A stretch of 54,824 nt of DNA. It comes from an uncultured Ruminococcus sp. Its GTDB lineage: Bacteria; Bacillota; Clostridia; Oscillospirales; CAG-272. The notes beneath the pieces are model-generated. The model saw only the letters and a list, made by a program, of their open reading frames with translations. It was not told the DNA's origin and did not search any database. The DNA is taken from assembly GCA_902762505.1 (NCBI GenBank), contig CACWOQ010000013.1:1-54824 (forward strand). The letters run 5' to 3'. Shown here piece by piece: positions 8,313 through 15,828 of the stretch; the first letter of the stretch is position 1, and every line of letters begins with the position of its first letter. The position numbers and the translations under genes were made by a program.

Positions 8313-8342
8313 ATGTCTGAAGAAAGTGTATTACGGAAATGA
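8313..8342 (+). CDS. Nine-codon leader peptide overlapping the P-loop gene
   Basis: ATG TCT ... AAA TGA encodes MSEESVLRK and has GAGGAATTG upstream. Its stop overlaps the ATG of the next gene (ATGA at 8339-8342), while that gene lacks a good ribosome site of its own. It may serve for translational coupling or be the residue of an older gene start. Confidence 0.35.
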   Translation: MSEESVLRK

Positions 8343-8977
8343 GTATGTTTTTTGACAATGCTTACTTTATTATCGGAACTTCATATGCAGGGAAATCTAC
8401 AATGGTTAAAGAATTAGCTGAAAAATACAGAGGTATTGCATGCGAAGAAAACTATCATGACAACTATCCCGGAGTACTTGATGTCAAAGAATTCCCCTGC
8501 CTGACCTATACAAGAGATCTTGAAGACTGGCATGACTTTATCAGAAGAACGCCGCAGGAATATAAAGACTGGATCGATGGAGTGAGGAAAGAATGCGAAA
8601 TATTGGAACTCAGGATGCTGCCTGAGATATGCGGTCAGGGGAAAAAAGTTTTTGTTGATACGAATATTTGTATTGAAACCTTAAGAAAGATAGCTCCTTT
8701 GAATCATACTCTTGTGATGCTTGCTGATCCCGAAATACCGTTACACAGGTTTTTTGACCGACCGGATCCGGAGAAACAGTTTTTATATCAATTAATTATG
8801 GATGAACCGGATCCTGAAAAGGCGATGGAAAACTACCGAGATGGACTTAAACTGATCTGTTCACAGGAAGGGTATGATGAATTTGAAAAGTCAGGATTTA
8901 ATGTGATCTATAGAGACGAAAGCAGAACTATTGAACAGACGGTCGCTTTGGCGGAGAAAGCTTTGGGATTGAAATAG
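8339..8977 (+). CDS. P-loop NTPase, small-molecule-kinase-like
   Basis: 212 residues. A Walker A motif, GTSYAGKST, lies at residues 13-21 after a hydrophobic strand, as in adenylate- and shikimate-kinase-like proteins. 'KKVFVDTNI' near residue 102 and 'HTLVMLADPEIPLHRFFDRPD' near 121 suit the following strands and an arginine-bearing lid. The substrate is unknown. It probably is cytoplasmic, with no signal peptide. The ATG overlaps the stop of a nine-codon leader. It forms the third cassette of this region and is closed by the structured element at 8981-9118. The fold call is good; the kinase call is inference. Confidence 0.7.
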   Translation: MSMFFDNAYFIIGTSYAGKSTMVKELAEKYRGIACEENYHDNYPGVLDVKEFPCLTYTRDLEDWHDFIRRTPQEYKDWIDGVRKECEILELRMLPEICGQGKKVFVDTNICIETLRKIAPLNHTLVMLADPEIPLHRFFDRPDPEKQFLYQLIMDEPDPEKAMENYRDGLKLICSQEGYDEFEKSGFNVIYRDESRTIEQTVALAEKALGLK

Positions 8978-8980
8978 CAT

Positions 8981-9118
8981 CTCGATAGATTCCGGTTTGT
9001 CGAGGTCTTTTGATTCCTTCAAAAACGCGTTTTACGGGCCTTTCTGGTCCGGCGGGACAACTATCCCTCCCGATCGATTTGAAGGGAACACAGGCGATTC
9101 TGTACGCCAAAACCCCGG
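8981..9118 (+). repeat. Structured intercassette element, copy 2
   Basis: Same layout as 7265-7400. The first hairpin is CTCGATAGA-TTCCGG-TTTGTCGAG: two of its base changes relative to the other copies keep pairing through G-U pairs. The block CCTTCAAA...TTTGAAGGG and the GGCG...CGCC hairpin follow. Here the element ends at ACCCCGG without the promoter module; a strong terminator follows. Confidence 0.75.
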
Positions 9119-9137
9119 CTTTTCGTCCGAAAAACAG

Positions 9138-9172
9138 TCCCTGCCCGGAAACTTTCCGGGCAGGGATTTTTG
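9138..9172. terminator. Bidirectional intrinsic terminator
   Basis: TCCCTGCCCGGAAA and TTTCCGGGCAGGGA form a long perfect stem, with ATTTTTG after it on plus and a T-run on minus as well. It separates the plus-strand cassettes from the minus-strand integrase remnant. Confidence 0.85.
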
Positions 9173-9186
9173 TCATGCTATGCGTT

Positions 9187-9510
9187 TTAAGACGACAGCA
9201 CCGCGCCGATGATATCCGCGGATTCGAGTTTGCTCTCCGCGTCAAGGTGAGAATAAATGTTGCTCGTCGTACTGATATCGCTGTGGCCGAGCCATTCCCG
9301 GATCATCTTCATCGGCACCTTTTTCGCCAGCAGCAGCGACGCGCAGGAGTGCCGCAGCTCGTGGAACCGGATATGCCGGAGTCCGTTTTTCTTCAGCAGA
9401 AGCGCGAAGTGCTCTGAAACATAGTCAGACCTGTACAGCCTCCCGAGGACGTCAGTACAGATATATTCTTCAAAATCCGGACAGCAGCCTTTCCGGAAAG
9501 CCTTTTTCAT
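9187..9510 (-). pseudogene. C-terminal remnant of a tyrosine recombinase (phage/ICE integrase)
   Basis: 107 codons carrying the end of the catalytic domain: 'HIRFHELRHSCASLLL' (HxxR), 'EWLGHSDISTTSNIYSHL' (His and the nucleophile Tyr). The N-terminal arm- and core-binding domains and the first catalytic Arg are missing; full members have about 370-400 residues. Its 5' end is joined, in another frame, to the small zinc-ribbon gene at 9470-9694, so a deletion fused the two. Expected role of the intact protein: integration and excision, plausibly at tRNA-Ser, whose 3' half lies at 6564-6624. The remnant cannot be active. Confidence 0.85.
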
Positions 9511-9694
9511 TCGGACATCTTATGACCATATCGATATCTCTGTCGTTCGTTTCGTCAAATCTGTATTCAAGCAGCTCGCTCTGTCGACGGATATCGATAT
9601 CCGCAAAGTCAATAACACGTTTTCCGCAGACCGGGCATTTCAGCTTTGGCATATCTCTGCGTCCGTCATCATGACGGCTTTGACTTATGCTCAA
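9470..9694 (-). pseudogene. Truncated small zinc-ribbon protein of a mobile element
   Basis: The readable part begins MPKLKCPVCGKRVIDF (ATG at 9652; a TTG at 9694 would add 14 residues) and ends VIRCPNE before a run of residues (KGFPERLLSGF) that comes from reading the integrase sequence in the wrong frame. Intact relatives in clostridial phages and conjugative elements are about 50-70 residues with two CxxC pairs; here the second pair is damaged (only one Cys). Its likely position, between repressor and integrase, is typical of an element end. The function of the family is unknown. Confidence 0.5.
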
Positions 9695-9714
9695 CTCTTT
9701 TCGTTTCCTTTCTT

Positions 9715-10329
9715 TCAGACTATTTGCTTGATTACCCGCAGCGCAAGCCCCTGAATTTCAAGACGCTTCGGATAGATGTCTTTGTACTTCCTGTTTTCTG
9801 GGTGCAGACGCGGTATGCCGTCTTCCATGAACAGCCGCTTGAGCGTGTTGCCGTCCTCCGTCAGCGCGACGATGACTTTTCCGTTGTATTCGGACGGGGA
9901 GCCGTATTCACGCTTGACAAGCACGAGATCGCCGTCGTCAACACCGATGTCTGTCATCGAATCGCCTTTGGCGCGGAGGAGAAAGCAGTCGCCGCTGATC
10001 CATTCCTCAGGAAGCGCGAGATATTCCGGATTCTGCTGTTCCTCCTCCTCGGGCGAGCCGCAGATAACGGAACCGTATATCGGAACCTTGACCGAGCCGT
10101 ACTTTTTGAAGCAGTTGTTGTCACCGGCAAGACGCAAAGTGCCTTTACCGGAGTATTCGATATATCCGCGATCCCTGAGTATCATCAAATATCTGTACGC
10201 GGCGGACTTGACCATGCCCGTCTCTTTCATAATTTTCGAAAGCACCGGAACTTCTCCGTTGTTTTCGCGGGCGTACTCTCTTATGTATTCAAGCGTGGAC
10301 TGTACCCACTCTTCGTTGACCGTTCTCAT
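9715..10329 (-). CDS. LexA-like S24 self-cleaving repressor
   Basis: 204 residues from the ATG at 10329 (a TTG three bases upstream is possible; AGAGGTG precedes). Residues 1-68 form a winged helix domain as in LexA. The C-terminal S24 domain has the Ser in KGDSM (S124) and the Lys in NTLKR (K164). The cleavage site is Cys90-Gly91 ('GSVICGSP') where Ala-Gly is usual. Family role: DNA-bound repressor cleaved upon RecA activation. An operator GAAC-N5-GTTC directly follows its own -10. Lying beside the integrase remnant, it may be the element's repressor rather than the host's only LexA. Family sure, targets unknown. Confidence 0.85.
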   Translation of the reverse strand: MRTVNEEWVQSTLEYIREYARENNGEVPVLSKIMKETGMVKSAAYRYLMILRDRGYIEYSGKGTLRLAGDNNCFKKYGSVKVPIYGSVICGSPEEEEQQNPEYLALPEEWISGDCFLLRAKGDSMTDIGVDDGDLVLVKREYGSPSEYNGKVIVALTEDGNTLKRLFMEDGIPRLHPENRKYKDIYPKRLEIQGLALRVIKQIV

Positions 10330-10353
10330 CAAAGCACCTCTTTATCCGTAATG

Positions 10354-10395
10354 GAACTGTTGGTTCTATTATACTCATTTTTCGACGTTTGTCAA
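10354..10395 (-). promoter_or_regulatory. Promoter and SOS-like operator of the LexA-like gene
   Basis: On minus: TTGACA (10395-10390), 16-base spacer, TATAAT (10373-10368), then the dyad GAAC-CAACA-GTTC (10366-10354). The dyad resembles the Gram-positive SOS box (GAAC-N4-GTTC) but has a 5-base centre. The position implies autorepression. Confidence 0.65.
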
Positions 10396-10484
10396 TACCT
10401 TTCCGCGATTTTGGCGTCGGTCCAAAGCGCCACCAGGGGTCAGGTAACGAAAAAATTACACGAAAACGCATCTTTCAAGAAAAA

Positions 10485-10525
10485 CAGCCGGCTGATTTTA
10501 CCTCAGTCGGCTGCGTTTTCATAGT
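10485..10525. terminator. Bidirectional terminator after the TIR operon
   Basis: AGCCGGCTGA and TCAGTCGGCT pair across TTTTACC; a T-run (TTTTTC) follows on minus, GCGTTTTC on plus. On minus it would end transcription of the 17.0-10.8 kb operon. Confidence 0.7.
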
Positions 10526-10806
10526 GACAGTACGCTCCGCGTCCACGTCCGCGCACATGTTTTGGTTTGTACTACATTTTGGTACAAACCACCTTTTCAA
10601 AAGTGCATCCCTTCGCCCGGTCTGTCACCGCTTTCGATGAATCAATGCTTTGCACTTCTTGTCTGCCACTGTCGAGAAAAAATGATTTCAACTCCTTGTT
10701 TCTGTTTATATCTTTCCCTTGACACAAATCAGAACAAACGAGCAAGTACTACAATTGTCAAGACTTCATATCAATGATAATAGCGTACAGCTTGTAGTTT
10801 TAAACT
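10526..10806. other. Gene-free stretch with a perfect inverted repeat
   Basis: GGTTTGTAC (10564-10572) and GTACAAACC (10582-10590) form a perfect 9-pair dyad with a 9-base loop. Otherwise the stretch is AT-rich with no supportable gene. It could be an operator or the scar of a small element; nothing decides it. Confidence 0.4.
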
Positions 10807-11711
10807 CTAGTTATATGATTTAACTTGTGTGGCATATGCATCTACACTAGTTCCACCAAAATGAATGCTTTCAGGGTCACCATAACCATCAAAAGTTCTT
10901 ATTTTTTTACCATCATATGTTACCGAGTAGCCGTCACGAGTCCAGGCGACGAAAGTGAATTTTTTTGTTGTGATACTATAAGAATATGTACCCATATCAT
11001 TATACCAAAAATCGCCTTTGCTTTTAGTTGATTTGTCAATATTAGTCCCGTATCCGATTTTTCCGTTGTTTAATTGCATATAATACCAGTATTGAATGTC
11101 TTCATGCCACCCTTTATCTTTAGAGTATTGCATTGTAAGCTTATCTTCTCTCCAACGCCACATACCCTCAATATCTAAAACAGGCTTCATACGCTTTTTA
11201 ATTTTAGAGTACATTTTGCCCTCTGTATCATACTTTTTTAGAATTGAGAGTTTTTCTTTTTGACCCGCTATATTAGATGAATCGTATCTGTTTACTGTAG
11301 ACATTTCTTTATAAAGCTTAACAGCATATTCATTAACGCCTGATTTGAATATATCACTTTCCGCTTTATAATCATCTGGCACTTTTTTAAAATAACTTTC
11401 AGCCGTTGAAGGTGATGAAGTGAGAACACTTATTCCTTGACCTATATAACAATCGAAAATTCTATTCTCAGTGTCCTTATAGTATGCCGGTATCTTATAG
11501 AAAAAGTTGAGTGCGTTCTTGTAGTTTTTTGATTTTAAGGAATTGACGCCAATACAATAATTGCACTCGTTAATAACATCGGTGCAGTCCTTAACGTTTT
11601 CCGGAATTTTTGCAAATCTCTCAAGGGCGTTAAAATAGTCTCCAGATTCCATATCAAGCAATCCCAACCTGTAGTTGCACTCGTAGTATTTATCCTGACT
11701 ATCTTTATACG
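10807..11711 (-). pseudogene. Disconnected C-terminal part of the TIR/TPR protein
   Basis: The open frame continues the tetratricopeptide series of the gene upstream ('NALNFFYKIPAYYKDTENRI' and similar units) and ends in about 110 residues with many aromatic residues ('GMWRWREDKLTMQY', 'FTFVAWTRDGYSV'), probably a small beta domain. It has no ribosome site or promoter of its own. The frame is lost at 11718/11719, where 13 bases present in the neighbouring copy of a tandem repeat are missing. Restoring them would give one protein of roughly 960 residues. Whether the fragment is translated cannot be told. Confidence 0.65.
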
Positions 11712-11903
11712 TTAGTATGTAATTGCAAATGAGTATTTTTCTTGATTAAAGTAGACTGTTCCCTGCATATATCGACATTCTGCGCATTTATCCTGACTAT
11801 CTTTATACGTTAGTATCTTGCTAAATTCTGTAATTGCAAATGAGTATTTTTCTTGATTAAAGTAGACTGTTCCCTGCATATATCGACATTCTGCGCATTT
11901 ATC
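11694..11903 (-). repeat. 111-bp tandem repeat (37-residue TPR unit) with a 13-bp deletion in one copy
   Basis: The 74 bases at 11719-11792 recur at 11830-11903 without a visible mismatch, and 11694-11718 recurs at 11792-11816. The copies differ by 13 bases (CTTGCTAAATTCT, 11817-11829) absent from the left copy. In protein terms the unit is a TPR repeat beginning CAECRYMQGTVYF. Such identity points to recent duplication. Confidence 0.85.
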
Positions 11904-13694
11904 TTCCGAATCCTTGTACTTTGATTTTTTTAAACCGTCAAATATTTTTAACGCTTCATCATATTTCTTATTTTCCAATAAAACAACGGCTGAATTATAT
12001 AAATTGTTGTTAATGCCTTCCTGACATTTATCTATCATCTCTTTACTGTCGTTATATTCGCCAAGCTCTGTGAAAACCTCTTTAGCTTCTTCGAATTTTC
12101 CTTCGTTATACAAAACTGAAGCTTCATTGTAAGTAATGCTTTTTTTGCACTCCTCAATCGCTGTATCAACCCCTTTATACTCAGGAATACGTTCGTAAAG
12201 TTCAATGGCTTTTTCGTATTCACCTTTTTCATACTGTATATCGGCACGCCATTTCAAAACAGGTGAAACGTAGTTAAAAACAAGGTAAGACGCCATTGAA
12301 ATGATGATAACAGAGGCAACCGCACCAAGTATTCTTATGATAATGTTAATCGACTTTATTCTTTTTAGCTTGTCAGCACACTTTATTGAGTAGGCTTCAG
12401 ACTCTTTATATCCCTTCAGTTCTCCAAACTCTGCAGCGGCAAATCTGATCGCTTTCTTATCGCCAGATTCATCGGCGATCTTACACGCAGTTCTGTAACG
12501 CTGTTCATTCGAGTATCCGATCAGTTCTTCCTTGAGTTTTGGATCTGCGTTTTTAACAGCGTTTGAAAAAGACGAGTCTTTATATAGTATCGTTTGCGAG
12601 TTAGGAAGATCCTCAGGCGTTTTGATTTTGTTTTTCAACATCAATTCTGCTATGATCGCCCTCGAATCAGTCGAATCCATACCCATTGCGGCGTTTATGC
12701 TGCGCTCAGCATTTTCAAATTCTCCGGCTGCCAGGTTTTTATATGCAGACGTTATCATGCGTTCAAACACGTCGTCACTGCCGAGAACAGCGTTCTTATT
12801 CGGCTTTACTATCTTTTCAATGCCGCGAAGAAGATCCTGCATAAAGCCGATCTTCGACATATCCTGCGCCTGTATGTATGCAAACTCTCCGGGCAGATCG
12901 TATGCGTCCATTTCAGTATATACGGGGATAAGAGTTTTTTCAGCACCGCTGTTAATAAGTGCAAGATATCTGCTCCATTCGTTCTTTACCCACACGGCGT
13001 TAAAATTGTCTTTATTCGTTCCGACGACTATCATAACCTTAGCGGAATTCAGCGCCGCAAAGATATACGGTTCATACGCTTCACCGAGCTTATCCTCCAA
13101 AGTTATACGCGCAAAGAAAACACGGTAGCCCTCTTCCGTGAGTTTTTTGTAAATATCCTGTGCGTATACGCTGTCTTTTGTTCTTCTGCCGTTGACATCG
13201 CTTTCTTTATAGCAGATGAATATATCAAACGGTTTTTCTTTTGCGGATATTTCAAGTATGCCCTTCTGAATATCATCTATTGCTTTAGCTTCCGCTTCAT
13301 ATATCTCTTTCTGAAGAGGGTCTGCATAATTAAGCGCGTTTTTATAGTTTTCGTCGCTGTATATTGATGATAACTGCGCGCGGTTTACCGTCGGGATACG
13401 TTTATGAGTTTTCGGATCCTCTACGTATTCGATACCGAAACGGCAAAGAACTATAGACCAGTAGCTTTCCGCGTCGGTACTGTCTTCATGAAGGATATGC
13501 TCATATATTTCCATAGCCTTGTCAAATTCGTTGTTTCGACGAAAATGATCGGCTCTGTCATAAAGATTTGCTTTTTTGTCGTTATCGAGCCGCGGCAGCG
13601 TCTGTTTTGTTCCGCAATAGTCGCAAACCCCAATAGTTGCCCCCTCGGTAAAACTTATCGTGCCGCCGCACATTTTACACTTAAAAACTGACAT
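11712..13694 (-). CDS. Zinc ribbon-TPR-TIR-transmembrane-TPR protein, C-terminally truncated
   Basis: 660 residues. Order: zinc ribbon with C6/C9 and C24/C27; TPR-like helices about 40-130; TIR domain about 155-290 (opening 'FDIFICYKESD', then 'GYRVFFARITLEDKLGEAYEPYI'). E208 sits where NAD-cleaving TIR enzymes have their catalytic Glu. Helical repeats at 305-430 follow, one membrane segment near 449-471, then TPR units to the end. The TIR half should be cytoplasmic and the last TPRs outside. Family knowledge: bacterial TIR domains often degrade NAD or make cyclic signals upon infection. It lies downstream of the SPFH, LRR and HEPN genes on the same strand. A frameshift at 11718 cuts off about 300 residues. 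Confidence 0.85.
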   Translation of the reverse strand: MSVFKCKMCGGTISFTEGATIGVCDYCGTKQTLPRLDNDKKANLYDRADHFRRNNEFDKAMEIYEHILHEDSTDAESYWSIVLCRFGIEYVEDPKTHKRIPTVNRAQLSSIYSDENYKNALNYADPLQKEIYEAEAKAIDDIQKGILEISAKEKPFDIFICYKESDVNGRRTKDSVYAQDIYKKLTEEGYRVFFARITLEDKLGEAYEPYIFAALNSAKVMIVVGTNKDNFNAVWVKNEWSRYLALINSGAEKTLIPVYTEMDAYDLPGEFAYIQAQDMSKIGFMQDLLRGIEKIVKPNKNAVLGSDDVFERMITSAYKNLAAGEFENAERSINAAMGMDSTDSRAIIAELMLKNKIKTPEDLPNSQTILYKDSSFSNAVKNADPKLKEELIGYSNEQRYRTACKIADESGDKKAIRFAAAEFGELKGYKESEAYSIKCADKLKRIKSINIIIRILGAVASVIIISMASYLVFNYVSPVLKWRADIQYEKGEYEKAIELYERIPEYKGVDTAIEECKKSITYNEASVLYNEGKFEEAKEVFTELGEYNDSKEMIDKCQEGINNNLYNSAVVLLENKKYDEALKIFDGLKKSKYKDSEDKCAECRYMQGTVYFNQEKYSFAITEFSKILTYKDSQDKCAECRYMQGTVYFNQEKYSFAITY

Positions 13695-13828
13695 ATCTAA
13701 AACCTCTTTATTTGAATATAATCTGCTGAACTTTTGTAAACATCCCGATTATAGCTAGTTATTCACTTCTGACTTTAATGCTTTTGATGTAGTAAAGCTG
13801 CCCTTCACCCCCGCCACTGCAAGGATGA

Positions 13829-14281
13829 TCACTTATCCTCTGTAGCTTTTGAGGCTCTTGTTACCTTGGCACTGTCATTACTTAGTTTTTTCACAAGAAT
13901 TGCGCCTTCGGTAGCAATAACTTGTGCACTTTCTTCATCATAATAATTACACGCTCTGTGCACAAGTTCATTTCTGCTATCTTTCCATTTTTTAATATCG
14001 TAGATTAAAGAAAGCGATACTTTTTTTGAAATTATAGGATGTTTTTTCCCGATTTGATATTCTATTGAATTCAACTTATTACTGAGTTTTTTTGAATGAC
14101 TGTAAGCATTATCACTGACTTTCGCATAGAAGAGGATCGATGACGTTCGATCTTCTGCTATTGCATATTCTATCATTAATGCCTCAAACCAGAATCCGTT
14201 TTTCAGTGCTCTAGAGAGCTTGGCCTTTAGAAGCGCGTATCTCTCCTGCTTTTCGTAGTTCTTTTTCATACGTAACCTCAT
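13829..14281 (-). CDS. HEPN-like protein with RxxxxH motif
   Basis: 150 residues, all-helical by composition. The motif R103-N-E-L-V-H108 ('DSRNELVHRACNYY') matches the catalytic Rx4-6H of HEPN ribonucleases, and it stands, as expected, in a late helix after a polar stretch. The Ala/Lys-rich tail is probably disordered. The ATG at 14281 overlaps the stop of the LRR gene (ATGA); an alternative ATG at 14269 follows an AGG. HEPN proteins are frequent effectors in toxin-antitoxin and anti-phage loci, acting as RNases. The family call rests on the motif and helix content, not on a search; a non-catalytic helical adaptor remains possible. Confidence 0.6.
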   Translation of the reverse strand: MRLRMKKNYEKQERYALLKAKLSRALKNGFWFEALMIEYAIAEDRTSSILFYAKVSDNAYSHSKKLSNKLNSIEYQIGKKHPIISKKVSLSLIYDIKKWKDSRNELVHRACNYYDEESAQVIATEGAILVKKLSNDSAKVTRASKATEDK

Positions 14282-15816
14282 TTCAACGCTTTACACTTTT
14301 TATTTCTATCGCCAACAAGAATAATGATTTCTTCTGCGATCTCTTTTACCTCTTTTGCTTTGTCTTCGGTGACGGCGAAGGAAAAGTCATCCATTTTTAC
14401 CGTAATCTTTGCTTCTATAACGGAAAGTGCGTCGTTTGACATGGGATCTGAATAACGGACCGCCTCATACACTTTCTTACACTCGGTTTTTACTGTGTCG
14501 CTTTTGGCGCGCTCGAGTATGCTTTCTGCGTCAACAGTAAGATTTTTTATGAAGAAGGCTTTTTCCTTGACTTTTTTGTCAACCGAATCAACAATATCAG
14601 CCGCCGTTTTGGCCTTTACAAGCTCGATTACGCCGAGTGCAGTCAGAACGATCGCGGCGATTATCTGTATCCATTTTCCGAATCCGAAAAACGCAGAAAC
14701 GGCAGAGACAACAAAGAGAACAGTGAAATACTTTATACCTGTATAGACTACCGAGACACCCAAAAATTTCTTGCTCATTGAATCTTCGTTTTTACATGCG
14801 ATCAATGTTGCAGCCAAAGCGAGAATAAATCCAACGAAAACGATGGCAATATTTATAATGAATGGGGCGTCATATCTCGGCGTTGAAAAATCGGAATCGA
14901 TCTCTTTCACAGTTGACGGTATGAATACCGCTTTTACGCCGGCTCTAAGCACGGGGAATGATATCTTTACGACCTGATCGCCGTTCAAAGAATACGGAAC
15001 GACTATGTAGTCATCATTTCCATTGTAACTGACTATTTCTATACCGTTTGAAAGCCTGTTGTATTCAAATGGTAATTCGCTTTCCGAATCTGCTATCCAT
15101 TCTTTAAAATCGGTGGTTTTTTTCGGTAAGACAGGCTCTTTTGTTTCAGCCGGCCCTTCTGTTGTTTCTACATCCGTTTCAACGGTGGCCGTATCTGTTT
15201 CCTTTGCTTCAGTTACAGATGACACACCGTCTGCGCCGGACACGGCGTCTTCCGTATCAGTTTCTGCGATTTCGGTCGTCAGATCTGATACAGGTTCCGT
15301 TTCTTCGGTTTTGGCATTTTCGGCATCGGCTTTTGCCTGTGCTTCAGACCTGGCATATTCAAGCTGTCTGTACGTCGGAGAATTGACTGAACAGTATACT
15401 GTTATATCTTCAAGATCAACAGCCTCGAAACTGAGTACGGTATCAGGCACATAAACGCGCCTCAGGTTTGCAGAGCCGTCGAACGCATCTTTTGCGACCG
15501 ATGTAACTATATGTCCGTCAATGATAACAGGAATTGTTATCTCTTCGCTTTTACCGTTATAGCTGAGGATCTTGCACTCTATACCGGAAGCAGTATATGA
15601 GAATTGTTCATACTCGAGTTTCATAACGTCAGTAATTGAATCAGCCGCGACAGAATAATCTACATTATTGGTTTTTGCATATTCTTCTGCATAAGATCCT
15701 TTTTCGCATAAGATAAATGAGCTTCTGTGATGATTATATAGTATTGTAAATACTGATACGTACACAGATATAATTACCGTAAGTATTATGATGACTGTCA
15801 GTTTGATTTTTTTCAT
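14278..15816 (-). CDS. Membrane protein with BspA-like LRR ectodomain
   Basis: 512 residues. A membrane anchor lies at residues 5-27. Residues 70-130 form a short BspA/LRR_5-like unit ('EEITIPVIIDGHIVTSVAKDAF'), then a Thr/Glu-rich linker (about 165-230), then a related half-unit at 245-305 ending 'VKAVFIPSTVKEI'. Membrane segments follow at about 318-341, 352-374 and 380-400, and a charged cytoplasmic tail of about 110 residues. The design suggests a surface sensor or scaffold with a cytoplasmic output. It starts 12 bases after the SPFH gene and its stop overlaps the HEPN start, so the three are translated as a unit. The function is unknown. Confidence 0.75.
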   Translation of the reverse strand: MKKIKLTVIIILTVIISVYVSVFTILYNHHRSSFILCEKGSYAEEYAKTNNVDYSVAADSITDVMKLEYEQFSYTASGIECKILSYNGKSEEITIPVIIDGHIVTSVAKDAFDGSANLRRVYVPDTVLSFEAVDLEDITVYCSVNSPTYRQLEYARSEAQAKADAENAKTEETEPVSDLTTEIAETDTEDAVSGADGVSSVTEAKETDTATVETDVETTEGPAETKEPVLPKKTTDFKEWIADSESELPFEYNRLSNGIEIVSYNGNDDYIVVPYSLNGDQVVKISFPVLRAGVKAVFIPSTVKEIDSDFSTPRYDAPFIINIAIVFVGFILALAATLIACKNEDSMSKKFLGVSVVYTGIKYFTVLFVVSAVSAFFGFGKWIQIIAAIVLTALGVIELVKAKTAADIVDSVDKKVKEKAFFIKNLTVDAESILERAKSDTVKTECKKVYEAVRYSDPMSNDALSVIEAKITVKMDDFSFAVTEDKAKEVKEIAEEIIILVGDRNKKCKALK

Positions 15817-15828
15817 TATATTATCCTC

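Noticed and set aside
7265..9118. Classic integron attC sites or a CRISPR array
   Set aside because: No RYYYAAC/GTTRRRY core pairs and no regularly spaced short direct repeats with unique spacers are seen; repeats are long and separate whole genes.
9646..10524. 292-codon plus-strand frame over the LexA-like gene
   Set aside because: Antisense to a gene with S24 catalytic residues, promoter and operator; shadow.
12594..13367. 257-codon plus-strand frame opposite the TIR gene
   Set aside because: Antisense shadow; Phe/Ile-rich composition follows from reverse reading of Lys/Glu-rich helices.
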